A DNA stretch of 64,000 nucleotides, taken from the NCBI GenBank assembly GCA_963797765.1, contig CAWCQU010000002.1, forward strand, positions 1 through 64,000, given 5' to 3'. Below, one piece after another: positions 17,188 to 26,373 of the stretch. Positions within the stretch are counted from its first letter, which is position 1. Every line of letters starts with the position of its first letter. The notes under the pieces are model-generated. The model saw only the letters and a list, made by a program, of their open reading frames with translations, made no database searches and was not told the DNA's origin. A program made the translations under genes and the position numbers. Source of the stretch: JBGPTK01 sp963797765 (GTDB lineage: Bacteria > Acidobacteriota > Terriglobia > Acidiferrales > UBA7541).

Positions 17188-18124
17188 CTATCATGCTCTC
17201 GTGGCATCTAAGAAGAGAACGTTTCCTACGAAGGCGAGAGCAGGGTCCCGCACCCGCCACGGTCGCGTTTCGCTGTTCGTGGGAACTCTCCAAATCTGGC
17301 AACCGCCGGAATTGGGGTCAGTTGAGCTCCGCGTCGGCACTTCGTTTCGCCATCCCTACCCGCCACACTGGCATGAAGAATGGTTGATCAGCCTGATCAC
17401 CGGAGGCGCTGGCTACTTTCATTACAGAGGCGCAGCCCACCTCGTCAGACCTGACGCGCTCTTTGTAGTCGGGCCCGGAGAAGTCCATGCCAACTACGCT
17501 CTCAAGGAGGGATGCAGTTTCCGAAGTATGTACGTTTCGCAAGCTGTTGTGCTAGATGCTGTGGCTCAAACAACTCACCGGGGAAATTGGTTTTCAGGTT
17601 CTTCCCCGGGGTTGGTGCCGGACTTCCCCTTGTTTCAGCGCTTTTTGAAAATCCACACACTTCTGGAAAGATCGTCGCTAAAGCTGGAGCGCGAAGCAGA
17701 ATTGCTCGGCCTTCTCGTCACAATCGCACGGAGTTGTGAAAGAACGTCAGGGCCCTTGCCCGCCTCAGGACGTGAGCCGGTGGCAATAAAACGTGCTCAG
17801 GAATTCTTGAAGGAGCATTACAGCGAAAATGTCTCTCTAAGGGTCTTAGCTGGAGTCGCGAATCTCAGCCCGTATCATTTTCTCCGCGCCTTCCGTCGCC
17901 TAACGGGCCTGCCGCCTCATTGCTATCAGCTCCAGATGCGCATCATGCGTGCCAAGGAACTCATGAGAAAGAATTGGCCGCTCGCACAAATCTCTTCCGC
18001 TACCGGCTTCGCCGACCAAAGTCATTTTGGACGGCACTTTAGACGTCTAACCGGCCTGGCGCCGGCCGCATACCTCCGTGAACTCAGCAAGAACGTTCTA
18101 GACAGCGCGTCGCTTCCAAACTAG
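17174..18124 (+). CDS. AraC-family transcriptional regulator
   Basis: An N-terminal cupin-like sensor (about residues 45-130; HPYPPHWHEEWLISLITGGAG is the typical effector-binding strand) is followed by a C-terminal double HTH of the AraC family (about 205-305; VSLRVLAGVANLSPYHFLRAF and ISSATGFADQSHFGRHFRRL). The longest frame begins with TTG inside an IS terminal repeat, so the original 5' end may have been replaced; the true start is uncertain and may be downstream, before residue 40. It lies 60 bases upstream of the MBL hydrolase gene in the same direction and may control it. Confidence 0.88.
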   Translation: MARDSYHALVASKKRTFPTKARAGSRTRHGRVSLFVGTLQIWQPPELGSVELRVGTSFRHPYPPHWHEEWLISLITGGAGYFHYRGAAHLVRPDALFVVGPGEVHANYALKEGCSFRSMYVSQAVVLDAVAQTTHRGNWFSGSSPGLVPDFPLFQRFLKIHTLLERSSLKLEREAELLGLLVTIARSCERTSGPLPASGREPVAIKRAQEFLKEHYSENVSLRVLAGVANLSPYHFLRAFRRLTGLPPHCYQLQMRIMRAKELMRKNWPLAQISSATGFADQSHFGRHFRRLTGLAPAAYLRELSKNVLDSASLPN

Positions 18125-18183
18125 TCTCCCTCCCGGCGGCCCGACAATCGCCCTCGCACTATCTGCCCACGGGAGGAAGGACG

Positions 18184-19317
18184 ATGTCCCAATTGCTCTG
18201 CAGTTCGGTCGCTCGAGGATGCAGTCCGTCAATCCTGCTGCGTGTCGGACTTCTCGCGATATCTGTGATTATGCCGCTGCAATCGCCAGCGGATTCCGTG
18301 AAAACTACTCAGCGCACGGTGACCAAACTTGCCAATGGAATCTACGAAATCCGCCACAAGAACGCGCCAGACAATGCTCCCCAGGGAAACACTGTTGTGA
18401 TCATCGGCGATGCGGATGTGCTTGTCGTGGATTCTTGCTATCTGCCGTCCAGCGCGCGCGAAGACATCGCGCAAATTCGCCAGTGGACCAGCAAGCCTGT
18501 CCGTTATCTCTTCGACACCCACCATCACGGCGATCATAATTTAGGGAATGTTGCCTACGCGGATGCTTTTCCGGGGATTACGATCATCGCGCAATCAGAA
18601 GCGGCAAAGCTCATGGCCCTCCGGCAACCCAGCTTCTTGACTCAATACTCGCAACGCACGGCCAGATTCCAGGAGGAGCTCGACACCGGTAAATATATGG
18701 ATGGGCTGCCGTTGGATGAATCCGGGAGCCGAGATTTGAAGGAACGCATTGCGGGAGGTGACGTGGTGTGGCAGGAGTTTCGGGAGTTGAAGCGCAAAGC
18801 CCCCAACATGACGTTCGATCACGATCTCGATTTGGATCTGGGAAACCGCGAAGTGCAGTTGAAATACCTTGGGCGCGGCAATACCAGTGGAGATGCGATT
18901 GCCTATCTGCCAAAAGAAAAAATTCTCGTGACCGGCGATCTCGTGGATCATCCAGTTCCCTACCTCGGCGGCGGTTTTCCCGTCGAAGAAATCGTCACCC
19001 TTGAAAAATTGGCGGAACTGGACGTCGAAACCATCGTTCCCGGCCACGGCGAGATCCTCAAGGGCAAGACTTATCTGCTTCAAGAGATTGAGTTCATCGA
19101 AGTCGTCGTTCGGGCCATCAACCAGGAGATTGCAGGCTCAATCGCAAGTCCGCGCCGGAGACTCGATGAGATCAAGAAAGCAGTCGAGCAAAAAGTGGAC
19201 TTGAATGCATGGCGCCAGAAATTCGCCGGAGACGATCCCGTCAATCGGGACTTCTTCGACTCCTTCGCCTTGCCTGGCTTGATCGAGGCTGCCCACGCCG
19301 AGTTGTGGCCCCGCTAG
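18184..19317 (+). CDS. Secreted metallo-beta-lactamase-fold hydrolase
   Basis: A 377-residue protein with an N-terminal hydrophobic signal (about 18-35). The metal motif HxHxDH is at 113-118 (DTHHHGDHNLGN). A later GNTSGDAIAYLP segment and ETIVPGHGE supply the remaining metal ligands. It resembles subclass-B3-like or quinohemoprotein-type exported hydrolases of unknown substrate. GGAGGAAGGACG before ATG 18184 is a good ribosome site. The neighbouring AraC regulator is the only clue to its control. A true beta-lactamase role is possible but not indicated. Confidence 0.85.
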   Translation: MSQLLCSSVARGCSPSILLRVGLLAISVIMPLQSPADSVKTTQRTVTKLANGIYEIRHKNAPDNAPQGNTVVIIGDADVLVVDSCYLPSSAREDIAQIRQWTSKPVRYLFDTHHHGDHNLGNVAYADAFPGITIIAQSEAAKLMALRQPSFLTQYSQRTARFQEELDTGKYMDGLPLDESGSRDLKERIAGGDVVWQEFRELKRKAPNMTFDHDLDLDLGNREVQLKYLGRGNTSGDAIAYLPKEKILVTGDLVDHPVPYLGGGFPVEEIVTLEKLAELDVETIVPGHGEILKGKTYLLQEIEFIEVVVRAINQEIAGSIASPRRRLDEIKKAVEQKVDLNAWRQKFAGDDPVNRDFFDSFALPGLIEAAHAELWPR

Positions 19318-19930
19318 TCAGTGCGAGAATCGGCACTGCTCGCGCACAATTCCACACACACTGACATTTACATTTCGCAAATTACACGTATGACTGAAGG
19401 TGCCTGGAGTGATGGCGCGGAATATGGTAGCTGGGCAATTGAACGGCTGTGGTTCGCCAAAATGCAAAACGGACCTCAAGAATAAAGTTTGAGTTCGTGG
19501 TCTTTGTAAACCATCTGCGAAAAACCGCTGTTTGAAGCTTGGCGTGAGCTTGTCCTGCGTAAGACGGTTGAGTTTGGGCAGGGTTCTCTCGTAGGAGAGT
19601 CTTTCTTCAACCCTTCCACTTAGGCAGTCTGATCGCGGCGGTGTGTTGCTTCAACTCTTCACCTCGCGTTCGGAAAGGCGTGCTCGGACTTTTTGGCTGA
19701 GAGCGCGAAGTTTCTCTTCGGTGTTTTCAGTATTGACCTCAACTTCCGAATCTATCAGAAGCGTTCTTAGGCGCCCGGTGTGGACTGGATCTATCTTTAT
19801 TGTCAAGGTTGCCTGAGATGTTCGCGCAGTTATGTTCGTGGAATTTAAGAACGCTGTCTGCGTTTATTTCTCGGTCGCGCGGATGCGAGCCCTGACAGGC
19901 GCGGCGGCAAGTCGAGCGCGAGAACCGAGA
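19318..19930. other. Gap of 613 bases without a supported gene
   Basis: On the minus strand 19651-19806 could encode 51 residues (TTG start, IKIDPVHTGRLRTLLID..LSEREVKS), and a further open frame lies downstream of it. Neither has a known family, so they may be remnants. No RNA gene was recognised. Confidence 0.3.
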
Positions 19931-20806
19931 TTATTCGTAGCGCAGGGCAATGATGGGGACAACCTTCGTCGCGCGGCGGGCCGGGAGGTAGCACGCGGCG
20001 ATGGCCACGGCGACCAAGACAAGAGAGAGCAAAGCGAAGGTGAGCGGATCCGTGCTGGAGATGCCGTAGAGCAATCCGGAGATGAGCCGCGAGAACGCCA
20101 GGGCTCCGAAAAGTCCAATCGCGATGCCTAAGCCTACGAGCTTCGCAACTCGTCCAATCACCAGGCGCAGGATGTCGCCTCGTTCGGCTCCGAGAGCCAT
20201 GCGAATGCCCATTTCATGGGTTCGCTGGCTGACGGAATAGGAGAGCACGCCGTAGGTTCCGATGGCACCGAGGAGAAGCGCGGCGGCGGCAAATACGCCG
20301 AAGAGCAAAGTGGAGAAGCGCTGGCGGGCCACCGTCTCGCGAACGATTTCGTCCATGGTCTCCACTTCAAAAATGGGGATGTCGGAATCGATGGCGCGGA
20401 TCTGTTCGGAGGCGGCGACGGTGGCGGCATGCGGGTCGAGACCGGAACGCACGATGAAGGTCATTTGCGTGAGCAGGTTGTAAAACTGATTGGGAACCTG
20501 CAGGAAGGGCATGTAAAGCTGGTTACGGATCTTCGAGGTGCTGTCCTGCGCCAGGCCCCACTGCTTCACGTGATCGACGATGCCGACAATTTCGCGCGGC
20601 TGGTCGAGGCCGGGAAAAGGAAGGGCCACGTGCTGGCCGATGGGATCCTGGCCGAGGAAAACGCTGTGGGCCATTTCTTCGTCGATGACCACGACAGCCG
20701 GGGCGTTCAAATTATCCTGCTCGGTGAAAAAGCGGCCCTTGAGAAGCCGAAGGCCCATGGTACGAGTGTAATCGGGAGTGGTGAAATAGAACATGGACCA
20801 GGGCAT
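19931..20806 (-). pseudogene. ADOP/MacB-type ABC permease, C-terminal remnant
   Basis: The 291 residues correspond to the last third of an ADOP permease: the second MacB periplasmic part (PWSMFYFTTPDYTRTMGLRLLKGR, REIVGIVDHVKQWGL) and the FtsX domain with three membrane segments, ending in ATKVVPIIALRYE. The N-terminal 550 residues or so are missing. An N-terminal fragment of the same kind of gene lies at 21786-21915, so a deletion or replacement removed the middle. Compare the intact gene at 21987-24641. Confidence 0.82.
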
Positions 20807-20943
20807 GTGTCAAGTTCGGGACGTCCAGAGATTGCAGATTCCCAACCGGAGGCACAGCGGCAGGCGGTGTATAGGACTCCGAGGTATTTCGAACCAGCTC
20901 ACGCATTAAAAAGTGGAAGGCCGCACGAGCCAGAAACGCCGTG

Positions 20944-21560
20944 TCATGGTTTGTGAATCGGAGTGATGAGCGCGTGCAGCTTCAGGTCGTGGGCAAGCTT
21001 TGTGGCCAGCGCATCGGCGTCCTCCTCGTTGGGAACGAGGGTGCGGACACCATAGAGCCTTCGTCCGTGAACATTCATCGGCGTGATTTCAGTGCGGTAC
21101 TGTTGGGGAATCTGAGCGGCTAGCGCATCAGCATTGCTCCGGTCTTGAAAGAGACCCGAGTCCACTGTGTAGTGAGCTACTGCGTCAACGGACACTGCGG
21201 CTTTGGCTTCTGTGCTTGATTTCGGATGAATTGCGGAGATGCGTGCGTGTAGATTCGGGTCGTGCGCGAGCTTTGTAACTAACGCGTTGGCGTCCGCCTC
21301 GGTAGGAACGATGGTTCGGACGCGGTAGAGCCTTCGTCCGTGAACATTCATCGGCGTGATTTCGGTGCGGTACTGTTGGGGAATCTGGGCGGCTAGCACA
21401 TCAGCATTGTTGCGATCTTGAAAGAGACCTGAGTCCACCGTGTAGTGAGCGGCTCCGTCAACGGACGCTGCGGCTTTGGCTTCTGCACTTGATTTCGGAT
21501 GAAACGCGGAAATGCGCGCGTGTAGATTAGGGTCATGCGAGAGATCTGTAACCAGCGCGT
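20944..21560 (-). pseudogene. SPOR-like repeat protein, C-terminal fragment
   Basis: Two and a half copies of a 91-residue unit (DNA period 273 bp) are read. Each contains HYTVDSGLFQDRSNADALAAQI, then YRTEITPMNVHGRRLYGVRTLVPNE. This V-x-G-x-F-x-D-x-x-N-A pattern is that of SPOR domains, which bind denuded peptidoglycan glycans. The frame continues upstream of 21560 but loses any likeness to the repeat, and no convincing start or signal peptide is seen. I take it as the 3' end of a cell-envelope protein gene placed inside the ADOP remnant. Confidence 0.6.
20957..21560. repeat. Tandem repeat, 273-bp period
   Basis: The phrase TG(C/T)AG(C/A)TT recurs at 20975, 21248 and 21521, exactly 273 bases apart, with about 85-90% identity between units by eye. 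The period is a multiple of three and encodes the SPOR-like repeat. Confidence 0.85.
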
Positions 21561-21785
21561 TGCAACTGGAGCGCCACGGCGGCGGGTGGAAGTTTGACCT
21601 GGGATTCATCGCTGCGGAGATTGGCCTATGGCCTGCGGGCGCATCACCGCTGCACGAACAACGATGGGAATTCTGCCGGCGCCCAACACATCGCGGGCGA
21701 ACTATTGCCAAGAGGGAAATTGAAGGCGTGGCAAGATCACATGTTATTCATATCAAGCTTATTCCCACATTCGACGTAGAAAACC

Positions 21786-21915
21786 TGCATCTGATCCGGC
21801 GTCCCGCCGCACAAAATTACCGGCACGTTCAATGCGAGCACGGCTTACCCCCAGCTTCATCTTTCCCTCAGCTAACATGTCGAGGAGGCCGCGCCGTTCT
21901 TCGTCCAACTCCCCT
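21786..21915 (-). pseudogene. ADOP permease N-terminal remnant
   Basis: The frame reads GELDEERRGLLDMLAEGKMKLGVSRA, clearly matching the N-terminal permease-prefix segment of the intact ADOP at 21987-24641 (ELDEELSGFLEMAAEEKMKQGMSRK). It ends soon after. Together with 19931-20806 it marks a second, destroyed ADOP gene in tandem with the intact one. Confidence 0.6.
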
Positions 21916-21986
21916 TCCAGCGTTCCTTTCGAAACAGCGACTGGAATCCAATCAATATGATTCGAAACCAAGAGATGGCTCGTTTC

Positions 21987-24641
21987 TTATTCATGACGCA
22001 GGGCTACCATCGGATCGATGCGCATCGCGCGGCGCGCTGGAAGGAAACACGCTGTGGCGGAAACCGCAACGAGCAGCAGCACCACGCACGCAAATGTCAA
22101 CCGATCTGTGGGCTGCACGTCGAAAAGCATGCTGGCCAAAAATCGCGTGAGCGCAAGGGACGCAATTACGCCGGCGATCACGCCGCAAACCACCAGCAGC
22201 ATTCCCTGGCGGAGCAACAGTCTGAGGAGTGCGCCGCGCTGAGCACCGAGGGCAATTCGAATGCCGAATTCACGGGTACGCTGCGCAACGCTATAGGCCG
22301 TGACGCCATAGATTCCGACCATCGAGAGCACCAGTGCAGTTGTGGCGAAGGCACCAATCAGAATCAAAGCGAATTCCCTGCCTTGCACAGAGAGGCCCAC
22401 ATAGCGTTCGAGTGGCATGATGCGCGAAATCGGCTGCGTTGCATCGATGGAATGAATGGCTTGTTGCGCGGCAGAGGAAATCGCTGCGGGAGTGCTTGCG
22501 GCGCGAATGAGATAGACCATCAGGCCATCGGGAAATGGCCATTGTTGGTGGGGGATGTACATCTGCATGTCGGGATCAGCGTCGAGCCCAACGTGGTGCA
22601 CATCTCCCGCGACGCCGACGACTGTCCACCACGGATCATTCACGCCGCCGAGCTTGACGCGCTTGCCGATCGGATCTTCGCCGGGCCACATGCGGCGCGC
22701 GGTGGTTTCGCCGATCAGCAGGACTTGGGGCGCGGCCGCGGTGTCGGCGCGGGAGATGTCGCGGCCACGAAGCAAGGGAATTCGCATCGTTTCGAGGAAT
22801 CCGGGAGTGATGCAGTAGCGTTCGGCGCTCGGGTCTTCTTCGGGATTGGTGTGCATTTTGCCTTCGACGTGGAAGCCGTACTTGTCCATATTCCCAGCCA
22901 GCGGAATCTGACTGGCGGCAGCGGCAGATTGCACGCCAGGTACCGCACGAAGATGCTCTACGGCCTCGGCAAAATATTGACGCACGACCGCGCTGTCATT
23001 GAAACGCTGGCCGAGAACGGTGGTTTGCATGGTCAGTACGTTAGTGGGATCGAATCCCGGCGAAACGACCAGCAACCGACTGAAGCTGCGTAGCAGGAGG
23101 CCCGCGCCGATCAGGAGCGTTATGGAAAGCGCAACTTCGGAGACGATCAGCAGACCGCGCAAGCGACGGCTCGCCACACTGTCGCTGCCGCTCATGCCCT
23201 CCTTCAAAGAATCCTGCATGCCGTTTTTCGACAAACGATACGCAGGTGCAAGGCCCGCGGCGATGCCGGTGAGCAGCGCAACTCCAACGGTGAATAACAA
23301 GACTCGCCAGTCGAGATTCACTTGATTGAGACGCGGCAGATCGCCCGCGCCGATACTAGCCAGAACTTTAGGCGTCCAGTAGGCAGGGATGAGTCCCGCA
23401 GCAGCGCCTACCAAGCCAAGAACACAGTTTTCCGCTAGCAGTTGTCGAATGATCCTGCCGCGCGTTGCGCCTAGAGCGGTACGTACGGCAACTTCACGTT
23501 CGCGATGAACGGCGCGCGCGAGAAGCAGGTTGGCAAGATTCGCACACGCCACCAGCAAGACGAAAGAGACGGCCCCGAGCAGGACGTAGAGCGCCGCGCT
23601 GACCGGGCCGAGTAGTTGCTCACGGACCGGGATGAGAATCACCCCGAGATCGTCATATTGCTTCGGATATGCTTTGCTCAGCGCGGCGGAAATTGTGTCC
23701 ATCTCGGCGTTGGCCTGGGAAATGGCTATGCCGTCGCGCAGTCGGCCAATGGCCACCAGGTGATGGCAGGTGCGGCAAGCCCAGGGCTGCGAGGCGTCGT
23801 AGCCGAGCACACGCCAGATCTCCACGGTGCCGCCGCGCGGATCCTGGTTCATCAGGGATTGATACGTCCCGGGCAAAACGCCGGTCACGATGTACTGAGT
23901 GGCATTCATGTTGATGGTCTTGCCAACGATGTTGGGGTCGGAGTTGAACTTACGCTGCCACAACGAGTGGCTGAGCATCACCACTTTGTTGGCGTTGGGA
24001 ACATCTTCTTCGGGCAGGAAATCGCGTCCTATTTCGGGATGGATGCCAAGGGTGCGAAAATAATTACTGGTGACGCGGAGGCCGTTCAGTTGTTCGGGCT
24101 CCCCAACTTGCAACACTGGCTGCCAGGAACTGTAAATCGCAATTTCCTCGAAGCTCTTATTCTGAGATTTCCAATCGAGGTACGTCGCGTAGCCGACGTT
24201 TTCGAGGGAACCGTCGCGGCTTTTCTCCCACACCATGGTAAGGCGATTTGGATTGCGATACGGGAGCGGTCGCAATAGAACCCCGTTGACTAGGCTGAAG
24301 ATTGCGGTGTTCGCGCCAATGCCGAGGGCGAGAGTGAGCACAGCGACGGTAGTGAATCCGGGGGACTTGCGGAGCATGCGAACGGCGAAGCGCAAATCCT
24401 GCCAGCAGGTTTCTACAAAAGATTCCCAGCCGGCAGAGCGCACGACTTCCTTTGTAACGTCGAGACTCCCTCGCTCCAGGCGCACGGCGCGGAGCGCATC
24501 CTTGCGGCTCATACCCTGCTTCATCTTTTCTTCGGCTGCCATCTCCAGGAAACCGCTTAGTTCTTCGTCCAGTTCCTGGCTGACCTGCTCCTTTTGGAAC
24601 AGCGAGCGGAGCCCGCCCGCCATGCTTCGCAGTAGTGACAT
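21987..24641 (-). CDS. ADOP-type ABC transporter permease (MacB/FtsX family)
   Basis: An 884-residue protein with the acidobacterial duplicated-orphaned-permease layout: an N-terminal prefix (about 1-75), a first membrane segment with MacB-like periplasmic domain (TTVAVLTLALGIGANTAIFSLVNGVLLRPLPY near 97-128), an FtsX module, a second periplasmic domain and a second FtsX module ending in RIDPMVALRHE. Such permeases are paired with MacB-like ATPases encoded elsewhere and export peptides, lipids or drugs. It starts 9 bases after the PadR stop, so the two form an operon that PadR probably represses. Confidence 0.93.
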   Translation of the reverse strand: MSLLRSMAGGLRSLFQKEQVSQELDEELSGFLEMAAEEKMKQGMSRKDALRAVRLERGSLDVTKEVVRSAGWESFVETCWQDLRFAVRMLRKSPGFTTVAVLTLALGIGANTAIFSLVNGVLLRPLPYRNPNRLTMVWEKSRDGSLENVGYATYLDWKSQNKSFEEIAIYSSWQPVLQVGEPEQLNGLRVTSNYFRTLGIHPEIGRDFLPEEDVPNANKVVMLSHSLWQRKFNSDPNIVGKTINMNATQYIVTGVLPGTYQSLMNQDPRGGTVEIWRVLGYDASQPWACRTCHHLVAIGRLRDGIAISQANAEMDTISAALSKAYPKQYDDLGVILIPVREQLLGPVSAALYVLLGAVSFVLLVACANLANLLLARAVHREREVAVRTALGATRGRIIRQLLAENCVLGLVGAAAGLIPAYWTPKVLASIGAGDLPRLNQVNLDWRVLLFTVGVALLTGIAAGLAPAYRLSKNGMQDSLKEGMSGSDSVASRRLRGLLIVSEVALSITLLIGAGLLLRSFSRLLVVSPGFDPTNVLTMQTTVLGQRFNDSAVVRQYFAEAVEHLRAVPGVQSAAAASQIPLAGNMDKYGFHVEGKMHTNPEEDPSAERYCITPGFLETMRIPLLRGRDISRADTAAAPQVLLIGETTARRMWPGEDPIGKRVKLGGVNDPWWTVVGVAGDVHHVGLDADPDMQMYIPHQQWPFPDGLMVYLIRAASTPAAISSAAQQAIHSIDATQPISRIMPLERYVGLSVQGREFALILIGAFATTALVLSMVGIYGVTAYSVAQRTREFGIRIALGAQRGALLRLLLRQGMLLVVCGVIAGVIASLALTRFLASMLFDVQPTDRLTFACVVLLLVAVSATACFLPARRAMRIDPMVALRHE

Positions 24642-24650
24642 GGAACCTCT

Positions 24651-24983
24651 CTACGACGCCTCCAAGATTCTGGCGATCGCCGCCACTTGCCTATCCCATT
24701 CTCGTGTTTCGCTGTTGAGCCTCTTTCGTCCCTGGTCCGTCAGAGCGTAATACTTTGCGCGCCTGCTATTCTCGGTGGCTTTCCATTCGCTTCTGATCAG
24801 CCCCGCTCGTTGCAGCCGCTGAAAGGCAACAAACAGAGAACCTGCATTCAGGCGGAAGACGCCCTTGCTCATCTGTTCGAGCCGGACGGCGACCCCATAC
24901 CCGTGCATGGGTTCGAGCGCCAGCGTTTTCAGGATAAGCATGTCCAGAGTCCCCTGGACGAGATCACTTGGCTTATCCGCCAT
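24651..24983 (-). CDS. PadR-family transcriptional regulator
   Basis: The protein has 110 residues: MADKPSDLVQGTLDMLILKTL, then HGYGVAVRLEQMSKGVFRLNAGSL and RRAKYYALTDQGRKRL, the winged helix of PadR-like subfamily 1 regulators. AGGAGG lies 9 bases before ATG 24983. The open frame extends upstream without a stop into a truncated transposase, so an accidental fusion of 385 residues is possible, but the internal start is clearly the native one. PadR-ADOP pairs are common in Acidobacteriota. Confidence 0.92.
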   Translation of the reverse strand: MADKPSDLVQGTLDMLILKTLALEPMHGYGVAVRLEQMSKGVFRLNAGSLFVAFQRLQRAGLIRSEWKATENSRRAKYYALTDQGRKRLNSETREWDRQVAAIARILEAS

Positions 24984-25063
24984 AGATGCTTTCCTCCTGA
25001 GCACCAAGAGGAAGGATATACCTCTCCTACTGATTGTCAAGAGGAGTACTTGGAGAGGGCTCA

Positions 25064-25772
25064 AGCTGGCGTCGCGGTCGAAAATCAAGAACTTTGGGGC
25101 GAATTGAAACGGGAACGCCTCTCGTAATTGTTGGATTGTCCACGCGCTCGTAGGATGGCGCGTGACATTGAAATGAAGAATGCGGCGGCGGTCATAGCCG
25201 ATGATGAAAAAACAGTAGAGCACGCTGAAATTGATAGTCGGAACCGTGAAGAAGTCCATCGCTGCGATTGCTTCGCGATGGTTACTTAGAAATGCGAACC
25301 ACCGTTTAGCCGGTTCCGTGTCTCTCGGCGCGCGGCGCATCCAGCGCGAAACGGTTCTCTCGGAAACATCGAAGCCCAGCATCAACAGCTCCCCGTGAAT
25401 CCGGGGTGCGCCCCAAGTCGGATTCTCTGCAACCATCCTGAAGATCAGGTCTCGAGCTTCCTTCGAGATTCTCCTCCTCCCAGACACATGGCGTGCTCTG
25501 GAGATCGCGCGCCAATAGAGGGCGAATCCTGCTCGGTGCCACCGAACCACAGTGTCCGGAGTCACGACGATCAGGGCTCGTTTCCAGCCGGGCCAAAACA
25601 TTCGTGCAAAAACCCAGAAGAGCTTATCGAGCGCAGCAATTCGTGGTCTAGGATGCTTGCGCTTTAGAACGGAGAGTTGCTGCCGAAGAACGAGGTTCTC
25701 GAGCAAAAGGCTGCCACGCATGCAGAAGAGGCGAAGAGTTGATGCGAGAATGACTCGAATGATTGGGAACAT
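25064..25772 (-). pseudogene. Integrase-core (rve) transposase, C-terminus deleted
   Basis: It begins MFPIIRVILASTLRLF and has the N-terminal HTH part (LRQQLSVLKRKHPRPRIAALDKLFW), GAPRIHGELLMLGFDVSERTVSRW, and the catalytic segment FFTVPTINFSVLYCFFIIGYDRRRILHFN up to FLIFDRDA. There the IS481/IS3-like sequence stops at the promoter region of padR. The last third with the catalytic Glu is absent. The matching IS end lies at 25837-25857. Confidence 0.85.
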
Positions 25773-25836
25773 GTGTGGCTGATATCCCAGATCGTCTGTG
25801 GAGAGCAATCCCTATGCTGTTGATTTCAAAGGCGGA

Positions 25837-25857
25837 CAGAGTTTTGGCGAGGGACAG
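25837..25857 (-). repeat. Terminal repeat of the truncated rve-type IS
   Basis: CAGAGTTTTGGCGAGGGACAG lies 64 bases before the transposase start. The other truncated copy has the same motif 63 bases from its start (38922-38935), so this is a genuine IS end. Confidence 0.65.
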
Positions 25858-25941
25858 CCGGGAATTCAACAATTTAACTGCAGAAAGACAAATCGTCAGC
25901 TCTCATGAATTAAGCGGGCTAGGCATTCGCACGGGCCTTTA

Positions 25942-26373
25942 TCACTCCTTGCGGGTCTCAGGCGTGTAGTGGTTCTGGAGATAGGTAATTATTTTCGGAG
26001 CAGCATCCTGCGGGATGGGCTGGCCAAAGGTCTTGATCATCTTGTTGACTTCGGCTTCCCAGGTGGCGGCGGGAAGCGGCGGCTGCATCGTAATGTAACG
26101 CGTGCTGTGACACGTATTGCAGTAGGATGCGACGAGCTCACGGCCCTCACCGGGAGCAAGTTTCGGGGGATCGAGCGGGAAAGCGCCCACGCTGTAGACG
26201 GCTCCCAGTTGCGGCTCACGCGGCTCTGTCTGTGCGATCGCACCCAAGCTTTCTGATGTGTAGACGCCCAATTGCGTCTCATCCTGCGAGGTACCGGCGG
26301 CTAGAGAGAACAGTCCCAGGAAGGCAGCCAGGAAAACTGTCGCAGAAAACTTCTTGGATTCGATGCGTCTCAT
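25942..26373 (-). CDS. c-type cytochrome subunit of sulfite dehydrogenase (SorB-like)
   Basis: The ATG at 26373 overlaps the stop of the molybdoprotein gene (ATGA), so translation is coupled. The 143-residue product has an N-terminal signal (FSATVFLAAFLGLFSLAAG) and one heme site, C85NTC88H89, with a likely Met ligand in YITMQPP. It probably accepts electrons from the SorA-like subunit in the periplasm and passes them to the respiratory chain. The C-terminal EVNKMIKTFGQPIP...ITYLQNHY is typical of small cytochromes in such pairs. Confidence 0.82.
   Translation of the reverse strand: MRRIESKKFSATVFLAAFLGLFSLAAGTSQDETQLGVYTSESLGAIAQTEPREPQLGAVYSVGAFPLDPPKLAPGEGRELVASYCNTCHSTRYITMQPPLPAATWEAEVNKMIKTFGQPIPQDAAPKIITYLQNHYTPETRKE

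Noticed and set aside
18184..19317. Calling the MBL-fold protein a beta-lactamase resistance gene
   Set aside because: The metal motif is shared by many hydrolases; nothing in the context supports antibiotic hydrolysis.
20957..21560. Regular repeats that might be a CRISPR array
   Set aside because: The period is 273 bp, the units are coding and contiguous, and there are no short repeats with unique spacers.
21957..23093. Open frame of 378 codons on the plus strand opposite the ADOP permease
   Set aside because: His- and Asn-rich antisense shadow; the ADOP frame has full family motifs.
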